Origin: DASQBT01 sp049578545
GTDB taxonomy: Bacteria > Pseudomonadota > Gammaproteobacteria > Burkholderiales > Thiobacillaceae
DNA: 64,000 bases
Assembly (NCBI GenBank): GCA_049578545.1
Contig: JBAUMF010000023.1
Coordinates: 1 to 64,000 of the forward strand
Direction of reading: 5' to 3'
Shown: positions 1-7,399 of the stretch, piece after piece
Layout of the letters: each line of letters starts with the position of its first letter
Position numbering within the stretch: position 1 is the stretch's first letter
Program-made: the position numbers and the translations under genes
The notes under the pieces: generated by a model
Database searches by the model: none
Told to the model about the DNA's origin: nothing
What the model saw: only the letters and a program-made list of their open reading frames with translations

Positions 1-67
1 GTATGACCTGCTTGCGCAATTCGTATTGCGCCGCCGGTTCCAGTTTCCTCGCGTCTTGTTTGTCCAT
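1..67 (-). CDS. Transposase-like helix-turn-helix protein, N-terminal fragment cut by window edge
   Basis: An ATG on the minus strand opens a reading frame that runs off the left edge; only 22 codons are visible, beginning MDKQDARKLEPAAQ. This start resembles the N-terminus of IS630-type transposases or their stand-alone winged-helix regulators, which open with a short charged segment before the helix-turn-helix. An inverted-repeat type sequence lies about 75 bp upstream of the start, which fits a mobile-element setting. The fragment is too short to confirm the family or to say whether the gene is intact. Confidence 0.4.
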   Translation of the reverse strand, partial: MDKQDARKLEPAAQYELRKQVI

Positions 68-515
68 GCAAATGCAGACTCAATCAGACTGAAATAGTTC
101 ATATTATTTACGTGCCGGATCTATAGGAGACGCTGATTAATTCGTCTTTGCGAGGAGTGCAACGACGAAGCAATCCACTAGGTTTATGATTTCTTTCGAA
201 GTGGATTGGCACCCGCTACGGCCTTTGGCCTCGCGGCCAAAGGCCGAATTGCCCACAGACAGGCTTATCGAATAAGTCACGGTTTCCCTAATCGAAAACG
301 CATCATGGCCAACCTGCTGCCGCCCCTTAGGCCCCTCGCCTTCAAGGAATGGCTGTGGATTCTCTGCATCGAATACGGCGATCCCGAGACGCTTGACAGC
401 GCGCTTGCGATGGTCGAAAAAACTGGCGGGCGCACGCACATTCTGGTCGGCGGTGTGGTGTGCCGGATGCTGAAACCGAGGGCAGGCGTCGCCTGACCAA
501 TTGATCGGGCGCGGA
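68..515. other. Intergenic stretch with a repeat copy and no convincing gene
   Basis: About 450 bp separate the transposase-like start from the end of obgE. The left half carries one copy of the dispersed inverted-repeat element. The right half holds a plus-strand open frame (about 305-496) with no recognisable domain and no clear ribosome binding site. I see no RNA gene or terminator hairpin here. Confidence 0.5.
143..209. repeat. Dispersed inverted-repeat element, copy 1
   Basis: The left part reads CGTCTTTGCGAGGAGTGCAA and runs into GACGAAGCAATCCAC; the right end is GTGGATTGG, complementary to the CAATCCAC inside the element. The TTGCGAG core and the terminal CAATCCA/TGGATTG pair are shared with the copies near 61.7 and 62.9 kb. 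This is the widespread MITE/REP-like motif type seen in many environmental bacteria. This copy is the most diverged of the three. Confidence 0.55.
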
Positions 516-1589
516 CTAAACCTGTTCTTCGTCGTCGGCAATGATGTCAGTCGACTCATTGCTGACCGTATCCGACCTTGCCGCGCTTTCCAGATAATCC
601 TGTATCGCATAAGTGAGTCTGTCACAGCCCTCGCGGGTTAAAGCCGAGATGACAAACACCCGTCCGTCCCAACCATAATTCGTTAGAAAGTCGGCAACCG
701 TCTTTTCACGCCTGTCTTCTTCCAGCATGTCGACTTTGTTCAGCACCAGCCAGCGTGGCTTCTGGTAAAGCGCTTCGTCGTATTTGCGCAGTTCTGCGAC
801 AACCGCGCGCGCGTCTGCGACCGGGTCAGCACCATCCCAGATCGGGGAAATATCCACCAGGTGCAACAACAGGCGGGTTCGTTGCAGGTGGCGCAGGAAC
901 TGGTGGCCAAGGCCTGCGCCTTCCGCCGCGCCTTCGATCAGGCCGGGGATATCGGCAATGACGAAACTCTTGTCGGGGCCAACGCGCACCACGCCCAGAT
1001 TTGGGTGCAGGGTGGTAAAGGGATAATCGGCAACCTTGGGGCGCGCGGCCGATACCGCACGAATAAACGTGGACTTGCCGGCGTTGGGCATGCCCAGCAG
1101 CCCCACATCTGCCAGTACCTTCAATTCCAGATGCAGCTGGCGCTCTTCACCCGGCTCGCCCAAGGTATGCTGGCGCGGTGCCCGATTGATGCTCGATTTG
1201 AAATGCACGTTGCCGAGACCGCCCTTGCCACCACGTGCCAATGTGGCACGGGCACCATCACGGTCGAGGTCGGCGACAGGTTCGCCGCTTTCGGCATCGC
1301 TAATGGCGGTTCCCACCGGCACCCGGATAACGGTGTCTTCCCCGCCCTTGCCGTAGCGTTGCGCCCCGCGCCCATTCTCGCCGCGCTGGGCTTTGAAGAT
1401 GCGGGTGTACCTGAACTCGATCAGGGTATTGAGGTTGCGATCCGCCACGGCATAGATGCTGCCGCCGTTACCGCCGTCGCCGCCGTCAGGGCCGCCCTTG
1501 GGAATGAATTTTTCCCTGCGGAAACTGGCCGAGCCGTCGCCGCCCTTGCCGGCCACCACGCTGATGGTAGCTTCATCAATAAACTTCAT
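516..1589 (-). CDS. obgE: GTPase ObgE/CgtA
   Basis: Obg-family GTPase that binds the 50S ribosome and links ribosome assembly to stress and chromosome signals in the cytoplasm. Residues 1-158 form the glycine-rich Obg fold (GKGGDG, KGGPDGGDGG, GGKGGLGN). The G domain follows, with Walker A GMPNAGKS at 166-173, switch/G3 DIPGLIEGA at 213-221 and NKVD as G4. Length is 357 aa, as expected. The frame is open further upstream, but the start at 1589 is preceded by AGAGGA at good spacing and gives the canonical N-terminus MKFIDEA. The tail is acidic. In related bacteria it directly follows rplU-rpmA; here a toxin-antitoxin module lies between them. Confidence 0.97.
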   Translation of the reverse strand: MKFIDEATISVVAGKGGDGSASFRREKFIPKGGPDGGDGGNGGSIYAVADRNLNTLIEFRYTRIFKAQRGENGRGAQRYGKGGEDTVIRVPVGTAISDAESGEPVADLDRDGARATLARGGKGGLGNVHFKSSINRAPRQHTLGEPGEERQLHLELKVLADVGLLGMPNAGKSTFIRAVSAARPKVADYPFTTLHPNLGVVRVGPDKSFVIADIPGLIEGAAEGAGLGHQFLRHLQRTRLLLHLVDISPIWDGADPVADARAVVAELRKYDEALYQKPRWLVLNKVDMLEEDRREKTVADFLTNYGWDGRVFVISALTREGCDRLTYAIQDYLESAARSDTVSNESTDIIADDEEQV

Positions 1590-1696
1590 GGACAACAATC
1601 CTCTAAAGGGTGGTACTACGCAATTGGCCCAAGTCGGCAACTGCTGGTATAAGAGCCAGTATTCAGGCACGCGCCAAGCGCTCCACGAGTCTGGCC

Positions 1697-2383
1697 TTAC
1701 GGCATGGGGCTTACGATGTTCACTCCAATCAAGGTGGCGAGATCGAGCACTTCCGCATAGGCGTTTACATCGTTGACCAGCGAAGGAGAATTGCCTTGTT
1801 GTGACAAAGCCCCAACAACGATCCGGTCTCCAAACAACACGACGGCCTGGAATTGATCATCCTGCCGCGATTTCCAACAAAGCCCGTGGACATCAGGTGC
1901 CTGGGCAAAAAACTCCTCCGCCTAGTTCCGTGTCTTTGGATAGCAGGCTTTTTCGGTGTCGATCAACTGATTTCGGGGAATTCCCAGTTTTCTCAACGCC
2001 ACATTGCTCAGATCCGCAAGCACGAGCTCGGTTGACGCTATCAGCACAGAATGGACCAGGTCCGCCAACTTGTGCTTGTCATAGCTCATGAAGCCTGGGG
2101 CAAACGGAACCTCATGAAACGCCGTTTCCATTACAGCACAGTCAAACGTCTGTCCGCCATATAAAGTCCGGATGGGTATTGCAGGCTTGACTGACCGGTC
2201 CTTGATTGGGCTGAAGCGGGCGTTGCCCTTGATGCCCGGATTAAAGGCGTCTGCGGCATGGATCATCTTATGGATGCGGTGGATGGCTTGTCCTTTGGGC
2301 CAATCTATCCGCGAGACATGCAAGGTGGCCGGCGGGGATGGAATTTTGGCGGTGCAGCGCGAGCTTCCCGGCCGTTTAGCCAT
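1697..2383 (-). pseudogene. RES-domain toxin (NAD+ phosphorylase type) interrupted by an in-frame TAG
   Basis: The first 153 codons match the RES fold: NARFSPIKD followed by LYGGQTFDCAVMETAFHEVP, then LADLSNVALRKLGI and IDTEKACYPKTRN. A TAG at 1924-1922 then stops the frame. Reading through it, the same frame continues without a shift for 74 codons, with typical RES C-terminal sequence (GLCWKSRQDDQFQAVVLFGD, AYAEVLDLATLIGV), and ends at TAA 1699-1697. RES homologues commonly have Trp where the stop sits (TGG to TAG is one change). RES toxins of RES-Xre modules degrade NAD+. The start overlaps the end of the upstream antitoxin gene by 8 nt. The gene is probably inactive unless amber codons are suppressed. 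Confidence 0.8.
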
Positions 2384-3056
2384 GTGTCACGCCGGCCGGC
2401 TCATCCTTCGCGGCAGCGATTACATCATCGGGTGCTGTTCGAAGCAGATCCTGGGGTCGATCACCCCCAAGCAAGCTGTTTACCGAGGAGAACCAGTAGG
2501 CCAGGCCCCAAGCGTCCTTCGAATCCTTGAATACGCTCAGCACCTCGGCCATTGCCTTGATTGGCCGAAACGTAGTTGGGTCCAAGCCATAGGCCGGGAA
2601 ATAATCCGTGTTCTGATGATGAATGGCAAAGATCATCCCGTCCTTCTTCCATCTGTTCGGTTGGGCACTCGGATTGGACGCGCTAAACCCGGCCTGCTCC
2701 GCGATCTGCGCGGCCGTTAGCCATTCTGCACTGTTCAGGACGGCCCTGCGGGCGTGAGCAGCCATCCGGGCCTCCGTCAGCATATGGGTCGGCAGGGGTA
2801 CGGAGGGAGCCAGCGCGCCAATCACATTACGAAGGGACTCTTGCTGGCGTTCAGCACTAAGCTCGGAGATCAGGGCACCCAAGCCAGTCAGCGCGCTCGC
2901 CATTGCGTCGGCAACTTGCTCGTTTTCGTGAGCAAATGCTAGAGCAATAACCCGTTCTGCCCTGGAATGCGTAAGCTCCTTGCGCACCTCTCCGGGCGTT
3001 CCCTCCAAGGTAGTGAAACTAACGGGGATTGAGATGGCGTCCGTATTGGCAAGCAT
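2376..3056 (-). CDS. Xre/MbcA/ParS-type antitoxin partner of the RES toxin
   Basis: A 226-aa protein whose C-terminal 40 residues carry the DUF2384/antitoxin signature: DAWGLAYWFSSVNSLLGG followed by RPQDLLRT, matching the pattern W..pn..L.G..P.dLL that caps the RES toxin. The middle holds a predicted helix-turn-helix-like segment (LTAAQIAEQAGFSASNPSAQ). It would neutralise the RES enzyme and repress its own promoter, as known for RES-Xre systems. It is the first gene of the pair and overlaps the toxin start. It remains intact although the toxin is interrupted. An imperfect palindrome lies just upstream of the start. It is longer than most Xre antitoxins, like the subgroup with an N-terminal extension. 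Confidence 0.75.
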   Translation of the reverse strand: MLANTDAISIPVSFTTLEGTPGEVRKELTHSRAERVIALAFAHENEQVADAMASALTGLGALISELSAERQQESLRNVIGALAPSVPLPTHMLTEARMAAHARRAVLNSAEWLTAAQIAEQAGFSASNPSAQPNRWKKDGMIFAIHHQNTDYFPAYGLDPTTFRPIKAMAEVLSVFKDSKDAWGLAYWFSSVNSLLGGDRPQDLLRTAPDDVIAAAKDEPAGVTHG

Positions 3057-3088
3057 TATGGTCTCCGGCTACAAATATGAATATCTAC

Positions 3089-3115
3089 ATGATCACTATA
3101 ATCAATAATTACCAT
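3089..3115. promoter_or_regulatory. Imperfect palindrome upstream of the antitoxin: candidate operator
   Basis: A 27-nt AT-rich sequence bounded by ATG.T.A.TAT and its complement ATA.T.A.CAT, with 8 of 13 positions matching between arms. It sits 33 nt upstream of the antitoxin start and overlaps a TATAGT-like -10 on the minus strand. Antitoxins of this class usually bind such sites to control their own operon. The assignment rests on position and symmetry only. Confidence 0.4.
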
Positions 3116-3249
3116 AATGCCGCCATGTTTCATGGCGAGTCACATGTGGGCCCGAAAAGAAAAATGGATCCAGCCATCCGTTCCTCGTGATGCACAACGC
3201 ATCGATTGGAAAGCTCATGGGTCAGGTGCGTAGTAGCACCCCCCAAAAA

Positions 3250-3284
3250 CAAAAAAGCCCTGTCCGGATCGGCCAGGGCTTTTG
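3250..3284 (-). terminator. Rho-independent terminator after rpmA
   Basis: Read on the minus strand, a stem AAAAGCCCTG / CAGGGCTTTT closes around a short GC-rich loop and is followed by a T run. It starts about 20 nt past the rpmA stop codon, so it ends the rplU-rpmA transcript before the toxin-antitoxin module and obgE. Confidence 0.85.
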
Positions 3285-3302
3285 AACGGGGCAGGTGGGT
3301 GT

Positions 3303-3566
3303 TTACGCAGCTACTGGCTCCACCTTGACAATGCGCCGCTTCAACGCACCCTTGACTTCGTATTTCACCATGCCATCCACTTTGGCAAACAGGGTGTGGT
3401 CCTTGCCCATGCCGACGTTGTCGCCAGGATGGTACTGGGTACCACGCTGACGGACCAGAATATTGCCTGCCAGAACTTCCTGACCGCCGTAGCGCTTTAC
3501 GCCCAGGCGTTTGGATTCCGAGTCGCGGCCGTTGCGTGAACTACCGCCTGCTTTCTTGTGTGCCAT
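3303..3566 (-). CDS. rpmA: 50S ribosomal protein L27
   Basis: L27 lies at the peptidyl-transferase centre of the 50S subunit, where its N-terminus contacts tRNA ends. The 87-aa protein opens MAHKKAGGSSRNGRDSESKR and continues LGVKRYGGQ, the standard L27 N-terminus without the Firmicutes-type cleaved leader, and carries the conserved GNILVRQRGT and HPGDNVGMGKDHTLFA. It lies 30 nt downstream of rplU in the same operon, with an AGGAGA ribosome binding site. The terminator just beyond it separates it from the toxin-antitoxin module. Confidence 0.98.
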   Translation of the reverse strand: MAHKKAGGSSRNGRDSESKRLGVKRYGGQEVLAGNILVRQRGTQYHPGDNVGMGKDHTLFAKVDGMVKYEVKGALKRRIVKVEPVAA

Positions 3567-3596
3567 GCTTTATCTCCTGCCTGGGCAGAGCCCAAA

Positions 3597-3908
3597 TTAA
3601 ACAGAAATATTGGAAATCTGCACTTCAGTGTAGTGCTGACGGTGGCCCTGGCTCTTGCGATAGTGCTTGCGACGCCGCATTTTGAAAATGCGAATCTTGT
3701 CACTGCGACCCTGGGCAAGAACGGTAGCCTTGACGCTAGCGCCCGACAACAAGGGAGCGCCCAACTTCATTTCGCCATCGCCGCCAACCATCAGAACCTG
3801 ATCAAACGTCACTTCGCTGCCCACATCGGCAGGCAGCATTTCAATCCTGAGTTTGTCGCCGGAGGTCACGCGGTATTGCTTGCCGCCGGTTTTAATGACC
3901 GCATACAT
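3597..3908 (-). CDS. rplU: 50S ribosomal protein L21
   Basis: L21 binds 23S rRNA during 50S assembly. The 103-aa protein has the family start MYAVIKTGGKQYRV, then KLRIEMLPADVGSEV, and the basic C-terminal half KIRIFKMRRRKHYRKSQGHR. Length matches the family. It is the first gene of the rplU-rpmA operon, and a near-consensus promoter lies 36 nt upstream of the start. Confidence 0.98.
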   Translation of the reverse strand: MYAVIKTGGKQYRVTSGDKLRIEMLPADVGSEVTFDQVLMVGGDGEMKLGAPLLSGASVKATVLAQGRSDKIRIFKMRRRKHYRKSQGHRQHYTEVQISNISV

Positions 3909-3943
3909 CTGGGGTCTCCAATCCGTCTGTCGGAAAACCGCAA

Positions 3944-3972
3944 ATTTTAGTTAAAACCAGGCAACAGGTCAA
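3944..3972 (-). promoter_or_regulatory. Sigma-70 type promoter of rplU-rpmA
   Basis: On the minus strand TTGACC is followed after exactly 17 nt by TAAAAT. The -10 ends 36 nt before the rplU ATG. The spacing and both hexamers are close to consensus, as expected for a strong ribosomal-protein promoter. Confidence 0.7.
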
Positions 3973-4046
3973 TCCCATGCCCACCCCCTCAATTATGTCT
4001 GGCCATCTGTTAAGATTCTTGCCTGGAAAAACGCGCATATTTCATT

Positions 4047-5015
4047 GTGTCCATACAAACCCTGCAGGCCTTCCTGGCCGATGACATTCAAGCCGTTGAC
4101 CGCGTTGTCCGGGCCCGGCTCCATTCCGAAGTGGCATTGATTCGGCAGGTCTCCGAATACATCATCAATAGCGGCGGAAAACGCCTGCGCCCGGTGCTGG
4201 TTCTGTTGTCCGCCGGCTGTTTCGGCTATCAGGGCCGGGCCCACCATGAACTGGCCGCCGTGGTCGAGTTCATCCATACCGCCACCCTGCTCCACGACGA
4301 TGTGGTCGACGAATCCGAGCTGCGCCGGGGCAAGGAAACCGCCAACGCCCTGTTCGGCAACGCGGCTTCCGTCCTGGTGGGCGACTTCCTCTACTCCCGC
4401 GCTTTCCAGATGATGGTGTCAGTCGACAGTATGCGCGTCATGCAGATTCTGTCCGATGCAACCAACGTCATCGCCGAAGGCGAAGTACTGCAACTGCTGA
4501 ATTGCCATGATCCCGACATCGAAGAACAGAACTACCTGCAGGTGATCCGCTACAAGACGGCCAAGCTGTTCGAGGCCGGCGCGTCGCTTGGGGCTGTCAT
4601 TAGCAATGCCAGCCAGGAACAGGAAAAGGCACTGGCAGACTACGGCATGCACCTGGGCACCGCGTTTCAGCTGATTGACGACGTCCTCGATTACTCCGGT
4701 GATTTTCTCGAAACCGGAAAGAATATCGGCGATGACCTGGCCGAAGGCAAGCCGACACTGCCGTTGCTGCATGCCATGAGGCATGGCACACCCGACCAGG
4801 CCAGCGCCATTCGCAAAGCCATCAAGGAAGGTGGCCTGACCGAATTCCAGACCGTACTGGCGGCGATTCGCAGCACCGGCGCCCTGGACTATACCCGCAC
4901 ACAGGCTCAACGTGAAATCGACATCGCCACGCATGCGCTTGGCTGCATTCCCGATTCAAAACACAAGGACGCTCTGTTAGAATTGGCGGACTTTGCGGTC
5001 AGACGCAGCTTCTGA
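4047..5015 (+). CDS. ispB: Octaprenyl diphosphate synthase (long-chain polyprenyl synthase)
   Basis: Adds isopentenyl units to farnesyl diphosphate to make the all-trans side chain of ubiquinone. The 322-aa protein has the family motifs: GGKRLRP, the first aspartate-rich motif LLHDDVVDES with the two residues before DDxxD small/leucine as in long-chain enzymes, and the second FQLIDDVLDYSGD. The start is GTG with no obvious ribosome binding site; there is no ATG nearby, and the N-terminus SIQTLQAFLADD fits homologues. It is divergent from rplU and is followed 10 nt later by tRNA-Pro, a common betaproteobacterial arrangement. Confidence 0.93.
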   Translation: MSIQTLQAFLADDIQAVDRVVRARLHSEVALIRQVSEYIINSGGKRLRPVLVLLSAGCFGYQGRAHHELAAVVEFIHTATLLHDDVVDESELRRGKETANALFGNAASVLVGDFLYSRAFQMMVSVDSMRVMQILSDATNVIAEGEVLQLLNCHDPDIEEQNYLQVIRYKTAKLFEAGASLGAVISNASQEQEKALADYGMHLGTAFQLIDDVLDYSGDFLETGKNIGDDLAEGKPTLPLLHAMRHGTPDQASAIRKAIKEGGLTEFQTVLAAIRSTGALDYTRTQAQREIDIATHALGCIPDSKHKDALLELADFAVRRSF

Positions 5016-5025
5016 TCGCCATCAG

Positions 5026-5102
5026 CGGGGTGTAGCTTAGCCTGGTAGAGCGCTACGTTCGGGACGTAGAGGCCGGAGGTTCGAATCCTCTCACCCCGAC
5101 CA
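5026..5102 (+). tRNA. tRNA-Pro (anticodon CGG)
   Basis: The acceptor stem CGGGGTG pairs perfectly with CACCCCG. The D arm is GTAGCTTAGCCTGGTAGAGC; the anticodon stem CTACG/CGTAG encloses the loop TTCGGGA with anticodon CGG; the T arm is GGAGGTTCGAATCCTC; the 3' ACCA is encoded. At 77 nt it is complete. Confidence 0.97.
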
Positions 5103-5745
5103 GTCAATTCTTGAAGAACCGATCACACAGAGCCGTATCGCCTCTTTTGCAGTATTGCTCATTTGTCGCACTCAGTTGTGACGTTGGTGTGACCAAGATC
5201 ATGCTTCGCATGCCCTCTGCGGATTCCACGCCCACCTCCGCCTCCCGCACCTTACGGTGCTCGCGACCCTACCAAGCGATATACTTCGTACATCTCAGCT
5301 ATCCTGCTCTTCAGCTACACCCGCCTATTGCAATCAGAAGCTTCTCCAAAACCGCGCATCCTTAAAGCCAAAGATAATGACCGTGTCGAGTTAAGCGCCT
5401 CGAACAATTCCGCAGTGCGACCCCAGCCGGAGGGCAAGTCGATCGTTGCCAGCGACCACCTCAAGCCCGCACTGGCGTTCATCCCTGCTCAGACGCGCAA
5501 GCCAAAGAAATCCTGGACGACGTTAAGGCAATGCCAGCTTGCTCGCAACAATCCCCGTTCTGGGACTGAACCGGGACCTGCGAACGATAGTGCCGGAATA
5601 TGCGCCTCCTGACTTTCAACTAAAATAAGGCCGTGTTTACCATGAAATTTCGCCGAACTGCTACAGGCGATATCACCAAGACCCACGGCGTACTTACTGG
5701 CTAAGCCTGCTGTTAGGCCACCAAATCTTCCACAAGGAGGTTCAA
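5103..5745. other. 640-bp region with no recognisable gene
   Basis: Between tRNA-Pro and the small membrane protein gene, short plus-strand frames exist (5111-5365, 5328-5612), but their translations are low-complexity, carry no known motif and lack ribosome binding sites. Positions downstream of tRNA genes are common integration points, so this may be eroded foreign DNA. I found no tRNA 3'-end duplication that would prove it. Confidence 0.4.
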
Positions 5746-5919
5746 ATGAAATTGTGGCATCGATTACTCATTGTCCTTGTCGCCATGCTTGCAGTCAGTT
5801 TCCTGACTGGCCGACTATGGTTTGCCCTGTTTAATTTTGTAATGCCAAGCTATCTTGCCGGCGTGATTGGCGGATTCACTGCCCTCCCCGTTTGGGAGCT
5901 ACTGAGGCGCATCGTTTAG
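5746..5919 (+). CDS. Small inner-membrane protein (57 aa), unknown function
   Basis: The start ATG is preceded by AAGGAGG at ideal spacing, strong evidence for translation of this short frame. The translation begins MKLWHRLLIVLVAMLAVSFL, a basic start followed by a hydrophobic helix, then TGRLWFALFNFVMPSYLAGVI and a second hydrophobic stretch, ending in the basic ELLRRIV. It therefore looks like a two-helix membrane hairpin. It is followed 54 nt later by a soluble coiled-coil protein and then by a second membrane/coiled-coil protein, so the three may form a stress or envelope module. No family is recognised. Confidence 0.65.
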   Translation: MKLWHRLLIVLVAMLAVSFLTGRLWFALFNFVMPSYLAGVIGGFTALPVWELLRRIV

Positions 5920-5973
5920 CGGCAGGCGAAAATCCAGTTAGACTGGTTCTTCTTTATAACAATGGAGACTGAA

Positions 5974-6261
5974 ATGAGCAAAAGAGACGCTTATGTGCAG
6001 AAAATGCAGGCCAAGCTGGACGAGTGGAATTCCGAGATCGACAAGCTGGCCGCCAAGGCTGATTCAGCCCAGGCGGATGCCAAACTCAAATACCAGGAGC
6101 AGGTAGAAAAACTCAAGGTGCAGCGCGACGCAGCCCGGCACAAGCTGGATGAGCTCGCCCATGCCAGCGAGAGCGCATGGGAAGACTTGCGAACCGGCGT
6201 GGATCTGGCCTGGGAATCCATCAGCATGGCGGTCAAGGACGCGATCGCACGCTTCAAGTGA
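5974..6261 (+). CDS. Small coiled-coil protein, unknown function
   Basis: The 95-aa protein from MSKRDAYVQ is almost entirely charged amphipathic helix: KLDEWNSEIDKLAAKADSAQ, then YQEQVEKLKVQRDAARHKLDEL, ending in WEDLRTGVDLAWESISMAVK. The aromatic end pattern is typical of short apolipoprotein-like or Sll1863-type stress proteins found in many proteobacteria. An upstream in-frame ATG exists at 5962, but GGAG lies six nt before 5974, which decides the start. It follows the 57-aa membrane protein gene. No enzyme motif is present; a structural or membrane-associated role is a guess. Confidence 0.7.
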   Translation: MSKRDAYVQKMQAKLDEWNSEIDKLAAKADSAQADAKLKYQEQVEKLKVQRDAARHKLDELAHASESAWEDLRTGVDLAWESISMAVKDAIARFK

Positions 6262-6527
6262 TGCGCTCGGTGCCGACATTGTCCTGACAGCTCTTTGCTG
6301 CAGATCGCGCGCAGCCGAGGCCATCTTTTTCTGGACAGCCTGAGCCGGCTCGAAGGCCGGTGCAGCGGCAGATCGTGAACGAAGCCTGAAAGTTTGGGTT
6401 TGCTTTGCCGCCGTTCAGGACCAGGTTGCGTGATGCAACAAATGAGCGGTGAGCCTGCCGCCAGGCAATCCTTTACCGTGCCAATGTGCACTGCAACGCT
6501 CAATGAATGAACAGATGGAGAATTGAA

Positions 6528-7022
6528 ATGAAAATTCTGACCCCACTCATTGTTATGGGGCTGATCTTTTTGGGCGTGTTTAGCCTGGCCAACTGGGGCG
6601 CATTGAGCACCCCAACAGCGTTATCCTTCGTGGCTTTTAGTGTTCAAGCGCCAATGGGTCTGGTTCTGCTCGGCAGCGCGCTGGTATTCGTGGCGCTCTT
6701 TACCGTTTACGTCCTGATCCTGCGTACCGCCATGCTGGTGGATGCGCGCCGCTATGCAAGGGAACTCCATGCCCAGCAGCAGCTGGCGGAAAATGCAGAG
6801 GCTTCTCGCCTGAGTGAACTGCGGAGCCAGCTCGACCGTGAGTTTGCTCAATTGCGCGACACGGAGGAGCAAGCCCTCACCCGTCTAAGTGAGCGGGTCG
6901 AAGTAATGGAGCAAACGTTGCGCAACTCAATTGAAGAAGCCGGCCGCAGCCTTTCGGCCTATATCGGCGAGGTTGAGGACAAGCTCGACCGTATTATGCT
7001 GCGGCTGGCAAGCGAAAAATAG
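6528..7022 (+). CDS. Two-helix membrane protein with long cytoplasmic coiled coil (LapA-like topology)
   Basis: The 164-aa protein starting MKILTPLIVMGLIFLGVFSL has two hydrophobic segments (about residues 3-23 and 43-65). The rest is a charged coiled coil of about 95 residues (LSELRSQLDREFAQLRDTEE, LSERVEVMEQTLRNSIEEAG). This layout matches LapA-domain proteins, which tie heat-shock or envelope factors to the membrane. The start at 6528 is chosen because GGAG lies seven nt before it; an earlier in-frame ATG at 6507 lacks one. It is third in a run of small envelope-type genes. Confidence 0.7.
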   Translation: MKILTPLIVMGLIFLGVFSLANWGALSTPTALSFVAFSVQAPMGLVLLGSALVFVALFTVYVLILRTAMLVDARRYARELHAQQQLAENAEASRLSELRSQLDREFAQLRDTEEQALTRLSERVEVMEQTLRNSIEEAGRSLSAYIGEVEDKLDRIMLRLASEK

Positions 7023-7399
7023 GTACGGGTCTTCCGTCCGCGCACGCTGTCGCGACAGAAAAAACAGAAGTTATGTTATAAAATAACCAATCATTAACAT
7101 GGCGTGATGCGTGCTTACACCTGACCGGCTTGCCCAATTCATATCTGGAGTTTCAGCAACGTGCTTTTACAGACATTGAAATGGCTTAGGGATGTAACGG
7201 CGTTTGCCAATGCCAGCAATCGTGGGGTATTTATGAATGGGCTGGAACGCCAGTCACCACTACCCGAGAAGAACAATGCAGCGCCCATGAAGCAATTGCC
7301 CGAATGAAGATCACATCAAAATTGGCATTCCAGCGAAAACCCGTGCGGCGATAGCGCAATGTTCCTCTACCACCAACACCAACTTCCACTGACGTGCTA
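7023..7399. other. Intergenic stretch upstream of sulP, no gene seen
   Basis: The 377 bp before the SulP gene are AT-richer near 7070-7110 and contain only short frames without ribosome binding sites. A regulatory role for sulP is plausible, but no clear promoter or operator stands out. Confidence 0.4.

Noticed and set aside
305..496. Plus-strand open frame upstream of obgE, starting MANLLPPLRPLAFKEW
   Set aside because: No recognisable domain or ribosome binding site, and it lies in a gap next to a repeat; it could be a chance frame.
5111..5612. Overlapping plus-strand frames after tRNA-Pro
   Set aside because: Compositionally odd translations with no motif and no ribosome binding site. 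I also looked for a duplicated tRNA 3' end as an attachment site and found none.
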